Below, piece after piece: positions 1 to 5,460 of a stretch of DNA of 5,460 nt. Each line of letters opens with the position of its first letter. Within the stretch, counting starts at the first letter, position 1. The notes below the pieces were generated by a model. It did no database searches. It saw nothing but the letters and a program-made list of their open reading frames with translations, and had not been told where the DNA came from. Position numbers and translations under genes: made by a program. The stretch comes from Ruminococcus sp. (lineage in GTDB: Bacteria; Bacillota; Clostridia; Oscillospirales; Ruminococcaceae), in the NCBI GenBank assembly GCA_003446315.1, contig DMBA01000216.1:1-5460 (forward strand), in the 5' to 3' direction.

Positions 1-8
1 AGAACCCG

Positions 9-15
9 AAAGGAG
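9..15 (+). promoter_or_regulatory. Shine-Dalgarno sequence of the LRAT-domain gene
   Basis: AAAGGAG lies 7 bases before the ATG at 23 and fixes that start. It is the only upstream signal of this gene present in the window. Confidence 0.75.
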
Positions 16-22
16 AATCGCA

Positions 23-922
23 ATGGAATTCTGGGATGCTGTCAGCCGCGGTATGGATCGGCTTGCAAATAAACTCGATTCCCTCACTGAGAATGCACAG
101 GGAATCAACAATGATACCGGCTTCACGATCATGGACAAGGACTATTGCTGGGAAGACCTCGACTACTCCGGTGACGTTACAATGCAGCGTCACGTTGTCA
201 GCGGCGAGTGCAGAATCGTTGACCGCTACGGCGGAATCATCAACCGCGGCACACAGGAACAGATGGAACAGGCAATGGTTCGGCTCGCTGCCCGCAGTGA
301 AGCAATGCGCTCTGTCAATGGTGCCTTCCCCACTCCCGGTGCTTACTACGGCACTCCCCCCGCACCTGCCATGCCACTCCCCCCGACGAATCAGGCATTC
401 GTTGCCGGTGTGCCCGTGCAGGCACAGTATGGAGATATCATCGGTGTTGACCGGCACGGCGGCACTTATGCCCATTACGGCATCTACGTCAGCGATACAT
501 GTGTCGTGCATTACGGCATCCCGGCAAGCAAGACCATCGGACATGCTGAGATCCACTGCACCAATCTCCGGAACTTTCTGCGGGATGATGCTTCCTATTT
601 CATCCTCGATTTTCCAAAGCCTTATCAGCCGCCTGTCCGTCTGGATAATACCGGCGGCGCACCGCATGCCAACACTTACTCCGAGGAGCTTGCCCGTTCT
701 CTCCAGCAAACATATGGCTACCACCTCTACTCCCCCGAAGAGACTGTTGCACGCGCACGCTCCCGCATCGGCGAAACCGGCTATAATCTGCTCACGAACA
801 ATTGCGAGCACTTCGCCATCTGGTGCAAGACAGGCATCAGCGAATCCATGCAGGTGACCGGCATGCTTGGTTCTCTGCTCAATAATGCACGCTGGCAATT
901 CCGCAAGCCTGCATTCCGATAA
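23..922 (+). CDS. LRAT-domain (NlpC/P60-superfamily) protein of unknown function
   Basis: A 299-residue protein that starts at an ATG with a good Shine-Dalgarno sequence (AAAGGAG, 9-15). Residues about 1-100 are an unrecognised N-terminal region with a predicted helix at the start. A Pro/Ala/Tyr-rich linker follows (about 102-124). The C-terminal part (about 130-290) resembles the lecithin:retinol acyltransferase-like fold: YGDIIGV at 136-142, AHYGIYV with His151, VVHYG with His163, and the NNCEHF signature with Cys261 as the presumed nucleophile. In this family the His/His/Cys set forms a papain-like site used for acyl transfer or hydrolysis of thioester, ester or amide bonds; the substrate here cannot be told from sequence. 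No signal peptide or membrane segment is visible, so it is probably cytosolic. About 73 bp separate it from the metallopeptidase gene on the same strand, so the two may be co-transcribed. The promoter lies outside the window. The domain call is fairly secure and the function is unknown. Confidence 0.85.
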   Translation: MEFWDAVSRGMDRLANKLDSLTENAQGINNDTGFTIMDKDYCWEDLDYSGDVTMQRHVVSGECRIVDRYGGIINRGTQEQMEQAMVRLAARSEAMRSVNGAFPTPGAYYGTPPAPAMPLPPTNQAFVAGVPVQAQYGDIIGVDRHGGTYAHYGIYVSDTCVVHYGIPASKTIGHAEIHCTNLRNFLRDDASYFILDFPKPYQPPVRLDNTGGAPHANTYSEELARSLQQTYGYHLYSPEETVARARSRIGETGYNLLTNNCEHFAIWCKTGISESMQVTGMLGSLLNNARWQFRKPAFR

Positions 923-936
923 TATCTTTCGTTCCA

Positions 937-974
937 AATGCCTGACCATCTGCACTCGTCAATGGTCAGGCATT
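937..974. repeat. Perfect 13-bp intercistronic hairpin
   Basis: The arms AATGCCTGACCAT (937-949) and ATGGTCAGGCATT (962-974) are perfect inverted repeats around a 12-base loop. The hairpin begins 14 bases after the LRAT stop codon and ends 11 bases before the Shine-Dalgarno sequence of the next gene. No run of T follows on the plus strand, so it is not a classic intrinsic terminator. It could be a weak terminator or attenuator, or an mRNA-stabilising or processing element between two cistrons. It has the same stem and loop lengths as the terminator at 1649-1686. Confidence 0.7.
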
Positions 975-982
975 GTTATGAG

Positions 983-990
983 AAAAGGAG
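983..990 (+). promoter_or_regulatory. Shine-Dalgarno sequence deciding the metallopeptidase start
   Basis: AAAAGGAG lies 5 bases before the ATG at 996. No comparable site precedes the other in-frame start candidates further upstream, so it supports the shorter 194-residue product. Confidence 0.8.
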
Positions 991-995
991 TTTCT

Positions 996-1580
996 ATGTA
1001 CGTTGAAGGAATCTCTGCTGAAATACAGATCCGCAGAAGCAGCCGCAAGACCCTTGCAGCCGAGATCATGCCGGATGGTTCTGTATTGGTGCGTGCGCCG
1101 CTTCGTATGCCGGACACACAGATCATTCACTTTCTGCAACAGAAATCCGCGCTGATCGAAAAGCATGTGCTGAAACGGTCTGCACAAGCCGCGCAAACGG
1201 CAAATTTGCCGCCGCTGACTGCCGCAGATATCCACCAACTTGCAGAACAGGCTTTACAGGTGATCCCGCCGCGTGTTGCATATTTTGCAGAGCGAATCGG
1301 TGTCACTTATGGCAGAATCACGATCCGCAATCAAAAAACACGGTGGGGGAGTTGTACTGCAAACGGCAATCTCAATTTCAACTGTCTTCTGATGCTCGCT
1401 CCCCCGGATGTCATTGACAGCGTGATCGTGCATGAACTGTGTCACCGGATCCACCCGAATCACTCCAAAGCCTTTTATGCAGAAGTACACCGTGTCTTCC
1501 CGGACTACGATCGCTGCGATCAATGGCTGAAAGAGAACGGCAGTCAGCTCATTGGACGGATGTGTGCAAGCGCCGGCTGA
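996..1580 (+). CDS. YgjP-type zinc metallopeptidase (DUF45/M48-like)
   Basis: A 194-residue protein of the YgjP/SprT-like metallopeptidase family. The zinc site is HELCH (His146, Glu147, His150), with a third ligand His156 in the following HPNHSKAFY stretch. The family's other hallmark, RWGSC in QKTRWGSCTANGNLNFN, is at 116-120. Residues about 5-60 form the usual N-terminal strand-rich region (RRSSRKT, then PDGSVLVRAP). The ATG at 996 was chosen because AAAAGGAG (983-990) sits 5 bases upstream; the frame is open back to 867, but that stretch would run through the 3' end of the LRAT gene and the hairpin. Length is slightly under the family's usual 220-240 residues. There is no signal peptide, so it is probably cytosolic. 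The physiological substrate is not established for this family. It is likely to share a transcript with the LRAT gene upstream. Confidence 0.88.
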   Translation: MYVEGISAEIQIRRSSRKTLAAEIMPDGSVLVRAPLRMPDTQIIHFLQQKSALIEKHVLKRSAQAAQTANLPPLTAADIHQLAEQALQVIPPRVAYFAERIGVTYGRITIRNQKTRWGSCTANGNLNFNCLLMLAPPDVIDSVIVHELCHRIHPNHSKAFYAEVHRVFPDYDRCDQWLKENGSQLIGRMCASAG

Positions 1581-1648
1581 ATCGCAGACAAATCTCTCGC
1601 GCCATATAGATTCACCGTATCAAAAGCCGTCGTTTTTCATATAACGAT

Positions 1649-1690
1649 AATACCCGAACAGCTCCACTGAGAACTGTTCGGGTATTTATT
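1649..1690. terminator. Bidirectional intrinsic terminator between convergent genes
   Basis: The arms AATACCCGAACAG (1649-1661) and CTGTTCGGGTATT (1674-1686) form a perfect 13-bp stem with a 12-base loop. On the plus strand it is followed by a T-rich stretch (TTTATTTGACTCTTT), giving good termination for the metallopeptidase gene ending at 1580. On the minus strand it lies 11 bases past the WYL regulator's stop codon, with a weaker tail (ATTATCGTT), so it probably ends that operon too. The rest of the 117-bp gap (1581-1648) shows no further signal. Confidence 0.88.
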
Positions 1691-1697
1691 TGACTCT

Positions 1698-2744
1698 TTA
1701 ATTGGCAAGCTTATCTTCGTATGCTCTCGCCAGTCGGTGCACTGTTTTGCCGATCGCTTCACGCAAGGAAACCGGTTCCAGAACCGTCACATAATCGCCG
1801 TATTGCAGCGCCCAGTGATGCAGCGCCGTCGGATTCGTCCGAACATGAACGATCACCTGATCCTGTATCGTCTGTTCAAATGTTGCATCATCACCGAACC
1901 AATCCAGAACATCGCCGATGATATGTTTATCCGCAAGGAACTTGCACGGAACTGAGCTTCCGCTGTACATATAAAGCTGTTCCGCCAGATCCCGCGGATG
2001 CTCTGTGCTCTGTTCCAGCGTTTCCGAAAGCGGCATGCGCTCAAACTGCTCTGTCAACCGAATGTCCATGATATGGTCAATGCGATAATGCGACACGGTA
2101 CGATGCGGCTCTTTGCAGCACATCAGATAATATTTTCCGTGCGATACCACGATCTCATACGGACTGACCAGATATTCCCGCACACTTCCGTCCGAACGGG
2201 TTCTGGGCTGCAAAACCGGTTCGCCGTCCTCATTGAGCACATAGTTTCCATAGCGGAACTGGACTGTGCAGTTTCGGGTGATTGCTTCACACAGGACTTC
2301 CACTGTATAAAGCATCTGCTTTGCAGCGGGCGCATGCAAATACACAACATGCGATTCCTGTGCAGATTCCCGATAGGTCGGGGATGCACCCTGTGTCAGT
2401 TTATCCACAAGCATATTGCGCTGCTTATCCGGCAGCGAAGGCATTGCCGAGAGCAGATCCGTCATCATGCGGAGCTCACCGGGTTCAAATTGCGGTTCCA
2501 TATACCAGTCTGTATGCATGGTCTCCACCGAGCCATCCGGCAGGGTGCGCTGCTTCTTTGTAGAACAAAGCGAATATCCGGCTTCTGCAAGCGCATCCAG
2601 ATACACCTTCAATGTGCGGCGGTTTAACTGTACATCATAACGTTGCTTCATACGGTCGAGCAAATTCTGCTGTGTCAACCGATGATTTTCATCTGTTTCT
2701 TCTCTTAACAACATCAATAATTGAAAAATAGCCTGCCCCTTCAT
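1698..2744 (-). CDS. WYL-domain transcriptional regulator
   Basis: A 348-residue DNA-binding regulator with the standard three-part layout. There is an N-terminal winged helix-turn-helix (about 5-60; LTQQNLLDRMKQRYDV, then RRTLKVYLDALAEAGY). The central WYL domain (about 146-232) contains VQFRYGNY, YLVSPYEIVVSHGKYYLMC and the SHYRIDHI strand, then FERMP. The C-terminal WCX-type extension is about 265-345. The name-giving Trp-Tyr-Leu triplet reads Tyr-Tyr-Leu (205-207), a common variant. WYL domains bind ligands, in studied cases nucleic acids or nucleotides, and members often regulate DNA-damage, defence or metabolic genes; the target here is unknown. The ATG at 2744 has AGGTGAT (2751-2757) 6 bases upstream. 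The gene starts 12 bases after the LCP stop codon, so it is the second gene of that operon. No nearby defence genes suggest a phage-related role. Confidence 0.9.
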   Translation of the reverse strand: MKGQAIFQLLMLLREETDENHRLTQQNLLDRMKQRYDVQLNRRTLKVYLDALAEAGYSLCSTKKQRTLPDGSVETMHTDWYMEPQFEPGELRMMTDLLSAMPSLPDKQRNMLVDKLTQGASPTYRESAQESHVVYLHAPAAKQMLYTVEVLCEAITRNCTVQFRYGNYVLNEDGEPVLQPRTRSDGSVREYLVSPYEIVVSHGKYYLMCCKEPHRTVSHYRIDHIMDIRLTEQFERMPLSETLEQSTEHPRDLAEQLYMYSGSSVPCKFLADKHIIGDVLDWFGDDATFEQTIQDQVIVHVRTNPTALHHWALQYGDYVTVLEPVSLREAIGKTVHRLARAYEDKLAN

Positions 2745-2750
2745 TAGAGA

Positions 2751-2759
2751 ATCACCTCA
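2751..2759 (-). promoter_or_regulatory. Shine-Dalgarno of the WYL gene overlapping the LCP stop codon
   Basis: Read on the minus strand, the sequence is TGAGGTGATTCTCTAATG: the LCP stop TGA (2759-2757) is followed at once by the AGGTGAT ribosome site and then the regulator's ATG. Ribosomes finishing LCP would be placed next to the regulator's start, which suggests translational coupling. Confidence 0.75.
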
Positions 2760-4166
2760 TTTGTTTGTTTCTGTGTTTTCCGATTCTTTTGAAATCGGGT
2801 TTTGAGTAGCTTGTAAATATAGTTGGTGGTTTGCATCAAAATCGACTGCGAGTACCATTTGTCCATCCGGTGCCGTTTGATCGGAATATGTTCCGTCAGC
2901 GGGGAGTCGCAGCGTCTGCATATCATATGCAATCAGCTTTACAGGCGTTTGCAATGAGAGCAGATACAGCGAAGACTGCGGAACATTTGTTGTCAATTCC
3001 GGCATTGCGGTTCCGAGCATTTTCGGAATAGCGGTTGGACTGAGGTGCTTGACTTTATCGAGCATCTTATTCAAAACAGTTCTCTGTCGTTCTGTGCGTT
3101 CAAAATCTGCGTTTCCTACATGTCGGATCCGTGCATAAGCCAAAGCCTGCTTGCCGTTTAATGTGAATGTGCCGCCACTTGGCAAGAAATCAGCCATCGG
3201 GTCATCGCCCATGATACGATTGACCTCACTTTGCAGGATCACGTTAATTTCTTCAGCTTCCCGATCGCTGATCTCCACCTTAATTCCACCCAGCGCATCT
3301 GCGATATGCACAAACGCTTTGAAATTGATGCAGATATAATCATCAATCGGAATTCCATAATTGTTTACAATTGTATCCATTAAGAGGGTTGCGCCGCCGA
3401 ATGCAAAAGCTGCATTCAACTTGTTGGTACCGTGGTTCGGTATGCTGACATACGAATCACGCATCAAAGAGGTCATTGTGACAGAGTGGTTATGCTTGCT
3501 GAAGCTCAGAACGATCATGGTATCTGCGCGACCGGATTCCCCGTCGCGGCTGTCCGTGCCGATCAGCAAGATATTACGCACTTCCGGATCACTTTCGCTG
3601 ATGCCGGATGTCAGTTGCCTCGTTCCTGTTTCCCGATATTCAATCTGCCGGATCGCCAGCATCACAATACCGGAATACAGTAAAAACAGTACAAGTGCGA
3701 GTGAAATCACACTCAGGATGATATGCCGCAAGCAGCTATGATGTCTTCTTCTGCGCCTCCTTTTGCGCTGCTTTGGAACTTTCTCACGCCGTTCAGGCTG
3801 GATTTGTTGCGGCGGTCTACGATATGGCATTGATTTTTCTCCGCCCGGCAGCCGATCCTGATAAGATGCGCGCCGGATGGAAGAATGCGGTGACGGTTGC
3901 TGCAATCGCTGCCGTGGCTGCTGGATGCCTTGCCGCGGCGGTCTTGCTTGTCTCTGCGGACTTCCGCGCTGCGAGTCGTCTGGCCACTCCAACCGCGGCG
4001 GATCATCCGCATAGGCATTCGTTCGGTTTGCAGCACCCTGCAGACGCGGGTGCGGTGTATCCAGTCTTGGGTCATATCCGTCATCTTCATACGGTTCTTC
4101 CCAATATTCCGGATCCGGCACACGCGGGAGCTCCTGCGTATCTGACAAACCATTGTGTTTGCTCAT
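2757..4166 (-). CDS. LytR-CpsA-Psr (LCP) family glycopolymer transferase
   Basis: A 469-residue membrane protein. LCP enzymes move lipid-linked anionic glycopolymers (teichoic acids, capsule) onto peptidoglycan at the outer face of the membrane. Residues 1-132 are a long cytosolic region rich in Pro, Gln, Arg and Asp, probably disordered. A very basic run (RKRRRRRRHH, 134-143) precedes one membrane segment (about 148-171), fitting type II, N-in topology. The LCP domain (about 196-375) shows ILLIGTDSRDGESGRADTM (Asp205, Arg207, Arg213, Asp215), SLMRDSYVSIP, NKLNAAFAFGG (Lys249), ALGGIKVEI, and ALAYARIRH with DFERTERQR (Arg346, Arg348, Asp354, Arg357, Arg360, Arg362). These are the family's pyrophosphate and lipid-phosphate binding positions, and they appear intact. 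The ATG at 4166 is preceded by AAAGGAAGG. It is the first gene of a minus-strand operon with the WYL regulator. It should not be named lytR or cpsA on sequence alone; older annotations call this family transcriptional attenuators. Confidence 0.93.
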   Translation of the reverse strand: MSKHNGLSDTQELPRVPDPEYWEEPYEDDGYDPRLDTPHPRLQGAANRTNAYADDPPRLEWPDDSQRGSPQRQARPPRQGIQQPRQRLQQPSPHSSIRRASYQDRLPGGEKSMPYRRPPQQIQPERREKVPKQRKRRRRRRHHSCLRHIILSVISLALVLFLLYSGIVMLAIRQIEYRETGTRQLTSGISESDPEVRNILLIGTDSRDGESGRADTMIVLSFSKHNHSVTMTSLMRDSYVSIPNHGTNKLNAAFAFGGATLLMDTIVNNYGIPIDDYICINFKAFVHIADALGGIKVEISDREAEEINVILQSEVNRIMGDDPMADFLPSGGTFTLNGKQALAYARIRHVGNADFERTERQRTVLNKMLDKVKHLSPTAIPKMLGTAMPELTTNVPQSSLYLLSLQTPVKLIAYDMQTLRLPADGTYSDQTAPDGQMVLAVDFDANHQLYLQATQNPISKESENTETNK

Positions 4167-4171
4167 ATTCG

Positions 4172-4180
4172 CCTTCCTTT
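4172..4180 (-). promoter_or_regulatory. Shine-Dalgarno sequence of the LCP gene
   Basis: AAAGGAAGG on the minus strand ends 5 bases before the ATG at 4166 and supports that start, which includes the long cytosolic N-terminal region. Confidence 0.75.
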
Positions 4181-4202
4181 CTTATTCTGTTTTCATAATA
4201 CT

Positions 4203-4232
4203 ATTATACACTTTTTTCCTATGACATGTCAA
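4203..4232 (-). promoter_or_regulatory. Consensus sigma-A promoter of the LCP-WYL operon
   Basis: On the minus strand a perfect -35 box TTGACA (4232-4227) and a perfect -10 box TATAAT (4208-4203) are separated by 18 bases. Transcription should begin near 4196, giving a leader of about 30 bases before the LCP ATG at 4166. Both hexamers match the housekeeping consensus exactly, which predicts a strong constitutive promoter. No operator-like palindrome overlaps it. Confidence 0.85.
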
Positions 4233-4271
4233 CCAAAAAAGCCAATTATGAACGCATTTTTATCACATCTT

Positions 4272-4295
4272 CAAAAAATGTGAAGAATATCTTCA
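4272..4295 (-). terminator. Possible weak terminator after rsmG
   Basis: On the minus strand a short inverted repeat, TGAAGA-TAT-TCTTCA (4295-4281), is followed by CATTTTTTG. The stem is only 6 bp and AT-rich, so termination would be weak. A second imperfect arrangement of the same TCTTCA/TGAAGA words (4268-4286) could pair instead. Its position between rsmG and the LCP promoter suits a terminator for the mnmG-rsmG operon, but the evidence is thin. Confidence 0.35.
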
Positions 4296-4300
4296 TAATT

Positions 4301-4331
4301 TCGAAAAGTGATTCAAATTCGTACTTTTCGA
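4301..4331. repeat. 9-bp inverted repeat in the rsmG-LCP intergenic region
   Basis: TCGAAAAGT (4301-4309) and ACTTTTCGA (4323-4331) are perfect inverted repeats with a 13-base loop, 5 bases from the first parS site. No T run directly follows on either strand. It may be part of the rsmG transcript end or a protein-binding site next to the centromere sites; its role is unknown. Confidence 0.45.
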
Positions 4332-4336
4332 CAAAA

Positions 4337-4352
4337 TGTTCCACGTGGAACA
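4337..4352. other. parS: parS centromere site 1 (ParB/Spo0J binding)
   Basis: TGTTCCACGTGGAACA is a perfect 16-bp palindrome with the invariant CACGTG core flanked by GTT/AAC, the form of chromosomal parS. It differs from the Bacillus subtilis consensus TGTTTCACGTGAAACA only at the symmetric positions 5 and 12. ParB binds parS, loads as a CTP-dependent clamp and recruits SMC for chromosome segregation. It lies between rsmG and the LCP gene, outside coding sequence. Confidence 0.88.
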
Positions 4353-4361
4353 ATGCAAAAA

Positions 4362-4377
4362 TGTTTCACGTGGAACA
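4362..4377. other. parS: parS centromere site 2 (ParB/Spo0J binding)
   Basis: TGTTTCACGTGGAACA matches site 1 except for a C-to-T change in the left half, so it is a hybrid of the GTTTC and GTTCC half-sites with one mismatch in its symmetry. Its centre is 25 bp from that of site 1. It ends 8 bases from the rsmG stop codon. The pairing of two near-identical sites makes chance very unlikely. Confidence 0.87.
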
Positions 4378-4385
4378 CTCAGATT

Positions 4386-5093
4386 TTATAAGGGATTTCG
4401 CTTGATTTTCGCAAATCTGCGGGGATATTTTTCAGGTGTTTCCGTATCTTTTTGCACGAAAACAAGTGTTTTTTGCTCATTCAATAACTGATAATGCGAT
4501 TCGCGGCACGAACATCCAAGCACATCTGCCGCAGACTGAAACCGTTCTGCCGCAGGATCGTAGTTTCTGCCCTTCATTGCAATCAATGCCCCGCCGGTTT
4601 TCACAAACGGAATACTCAGTTCCGTAAGCATGGATCCTGCTGCCATTGCTCTGGATACAGCAAAATCGAAACTGCTGCGGTATGTTTGATTGTTTGCCAA
4701 TTCCTCGGCGCGTCCGCAGAGACATTCCGCATGCAATTGCAGCCGATCAACAACCGATTGGCAAAATTCAATTTTCCGCAATTCACTATCCAGCATTGTG
4801 ATTCTTAAATTCGAATTCAGGATACATAGCGGAATAGCCGGGATTCCGCCGCCTGTGCCAACATCCAGAACCGTCGCACCATTCGGCAAATACGGGAGAA
4901 GCACCGCTGAATCCAGAAAATGGCGACTCCAGATTTCAGAAGCCGTCCGAACCGCGGTTACATTTTGCGTTTTCGATTCCGAAAGCAGCATTTGCGCATA
5001 TTCATGCAGCATTTCATATTGTTCCGGCTGCAAATCATACCCTATATTCGAAAACAATGTACTGCCTGTCTCAAAAGTGACCGTTTCATCCAT
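4386..5093 (-). CDS. rsmG: 16S rRNA (guanine527-N7)-methyltransferase RsmG
   Basis: RsmG (formerly GidB) uses S-adenosylmethionine to methylate N7 of G527 in the 530 loop of 16S rRNA; loss of this mark can give low-level streptomycin resistance. Numbered from the ATG at 5093 (235 residues), the sequence shows QNVTAV (43-48), the HFLDS motif (58-62), the SAM-binding VLDVGTGGGIPAIPL (75-89), FDFAVSRA (142-149), ALIAMKGR (169-176) and the C-terminal YPRRFAKIKRNPL. The length is normal and all motifs are intact. A GTG at 5102 would add three residues; GGGTGG lies 5 bases before the ATG, and neither start has a strong ribosome site. The start overlaps the mnmG stop (ATGGATGA), so translation is probably coupled. 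The gene is transcribed with mnmG, an arrangement typical of the origin region. Confidence 0.95.
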   Translation of the reverse strand: MDETVTFETGSTLFSNIGYDLQPEQYEMLHEYAQMLLSESKTQNVTAVRTASEIWSRHFLDSAVLLPYLPNGATVLDVGTGGGIPAIPLCILNSNLRITMLDSELRKIEFCQSVVDRLQLHAECLCGRAEELANNQTYRSSFDFAVSRAMAAGSMLTELSIPFVKTGGALIAMKGRNYDPAAERFQSAADVLGCSCRESHYQLLNEQKTLVFVQKDTETPEKYPRRFAKIKRNPL

Positions 5094-5460
5094 GATAGCC
5101 ACCCGCTTTCAGCCATGTCATAAGAATCGAGATGTCAGCCGGCGAAACGCCGGAGATTCGGGATGCTTGTGCCAGATTATCAGGTTTGCGCGCAGACAGC
5201 TTTTCCTTACATTCAGAGGAAAGCCCACGGATAGCAAGATAATCTAAATCTTTCGGCAAAATAATATGCTCCAGATTTTCAAAATGCTCATTCATCTTAT
5301 TTTGCCTGTCAATATATTCTGCATATTTTATTCGATGCCCGACTTCATCACATTCATCCCGATCCAAGTCAAGATTCAAATGCAAATACTGCGCTATTTC
5401 GTAGAAATCGACTTGTGGTCTTTTTACAATTGCCTCAAGTTTTGTGCTCTGTTGTAATTC
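5086..5460 (-). CDS. mnmG: MnmG C-terminal part (tRNA uridine-5-carboxymethylaminomethyl modification), cut by the window edge
   Basis: The last 124 residues of MnmG (GidA); the reading frame is open to the right edge, so the gene continues beyond the window. With MnmE, this FAD enzyme modifies the wobble uridine (U34) of certain tRNAs. The visible part is the C-terminal helical domain that contacts MnmE and tRNA: YAEYIDRQ (46-53), ILPKDLDYLAIRGLSSECKEKL (67-88), and the highly conserved LAQASRISGVSPADISILMTWLK (96-118). The FAD-binding Rossmann part lies outside the window. The stop TGA (5088-5086) overlaps the start of rsmG by 8 bases. The only apparent internal start, a TTG at 5385, is not the real one, because the family similarity continues upstream (LEAIVKRPQVDFYEI). 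Confidence 0.95.
   Translation of the reverse strand, partial: ELQQSTKLEAIVKRPQVDFYEIAQYLHLNLDLDRDECDEVGHRIKYAEYIDRQNKMNEHFENLEHIILPKDLDYLAIRGLSSECKEKLSARKPDNLAQASRISGVSPADISILMTWLKAGGYHG

Noticed and set aside
36..857. 273-residue open frame overlapping the LRAT gene
   Set aside because: It is the +1 shadow of the LRAT gene, rich in Ser, Pro and Arg and with no recognisable motif. The LRAT frame has the NCEHF motif and the ribosome site.
867..995. 43-residue N-terminal extension of the metallopeptidase
   Set aside because: The frame is open but overlaps the LRAT gene and the 937-974 hairpin, lacks family similarity, and the ATG at 996 has a clear ribosome site.
2401..2409. Perfect DnaA box TTATCCACA
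   Set aside because: It is a single site inside the WYL coding sequence, where it encodes Leu-Val-Asp-Lys. No further boxes or AT-rich unwinding region surround it, so one 9-mer is not evidence of an origin.
1998..2627. 209-residue open frame on the plus strand
   Set aside because: It is fully antisense to the WYL regulator, has no ribosome site I can see and a Cys/His/Arg-rich composition typical of a shadow frame.
3773..4198. 141-residue Ala-rich open frame on the plus strand
   Set aside because: It is antisense to the low-complexity N-terminal region of LCP, and its Ala/Val runs are a product of that gene's Gln/Arg/Pro codons.
4181..4385. Riboswitch or small RNA in the rsmG-LCP gap
   Set aside because: The predicted LCP leader is only about 30 bases and the rest is AT-rich with short repeats and parS. 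No known riboswitch core or tRNA-like fold is visible.

Overview
The window looks like ordinary low-to-mid GC Firmicutes chromosome. The gene content and the AGGAG-type ribosome binding sites suggest a Clostridia (Oscillospiraceae/Ruminococcus-like) genome, but the lineage is an inference from style and is only moderately supported. No transposon, phage or CRISPR element was seen. Five complete genes and one partial gene fill almost all of it.

Left part, plus strand (1-1690): a cytosolic LRAT-domain (NlpC/P60-superfamily) protein of unknown function is followed by a YgjP-type zinc metallopeptidase (HELCH and WGSC motifs). A perfect 13-bp hairpin lies between them. A strong, probably bidirectional terminator (1649-1686) closes this unit and also the opposing operon.

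Middle, minus strand (1698-4232): a two-gene operon. It is read from a consensus sigma-A promoter (4203-4232) into a LytR-CpsA-Psr (LCP) cell-wall glycopolymer ligase, then into a WYL-domain transcriptional regulator. The regulator's Shine-Dalgarno sequence overlaps the LCP stop codon.

Right part, minus strand (4386-5460): the 3' end of mnmG (tRNA wobble-uridine modification) overlaps rsmG (16S rRNA G527 methyltransferase). This is the conserved mnmG-rsmG pair that usually sits close to the replication origin.

The most notable non-coding signal is a pair of parS centromere sites (4337-4352 and 4362-4377), 25 bp centre to centre, directly after rsmG. In many Firmicutes the genes after rsmG are the ParA/ParB partition genes. 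Here the next gene is the LCP enzyme, so the centromere sites are present but no parA or parB is visible. No new defence or mobile system is evident; the parS pair and the uncharacterised LRAT protein are the points most worth a second look.
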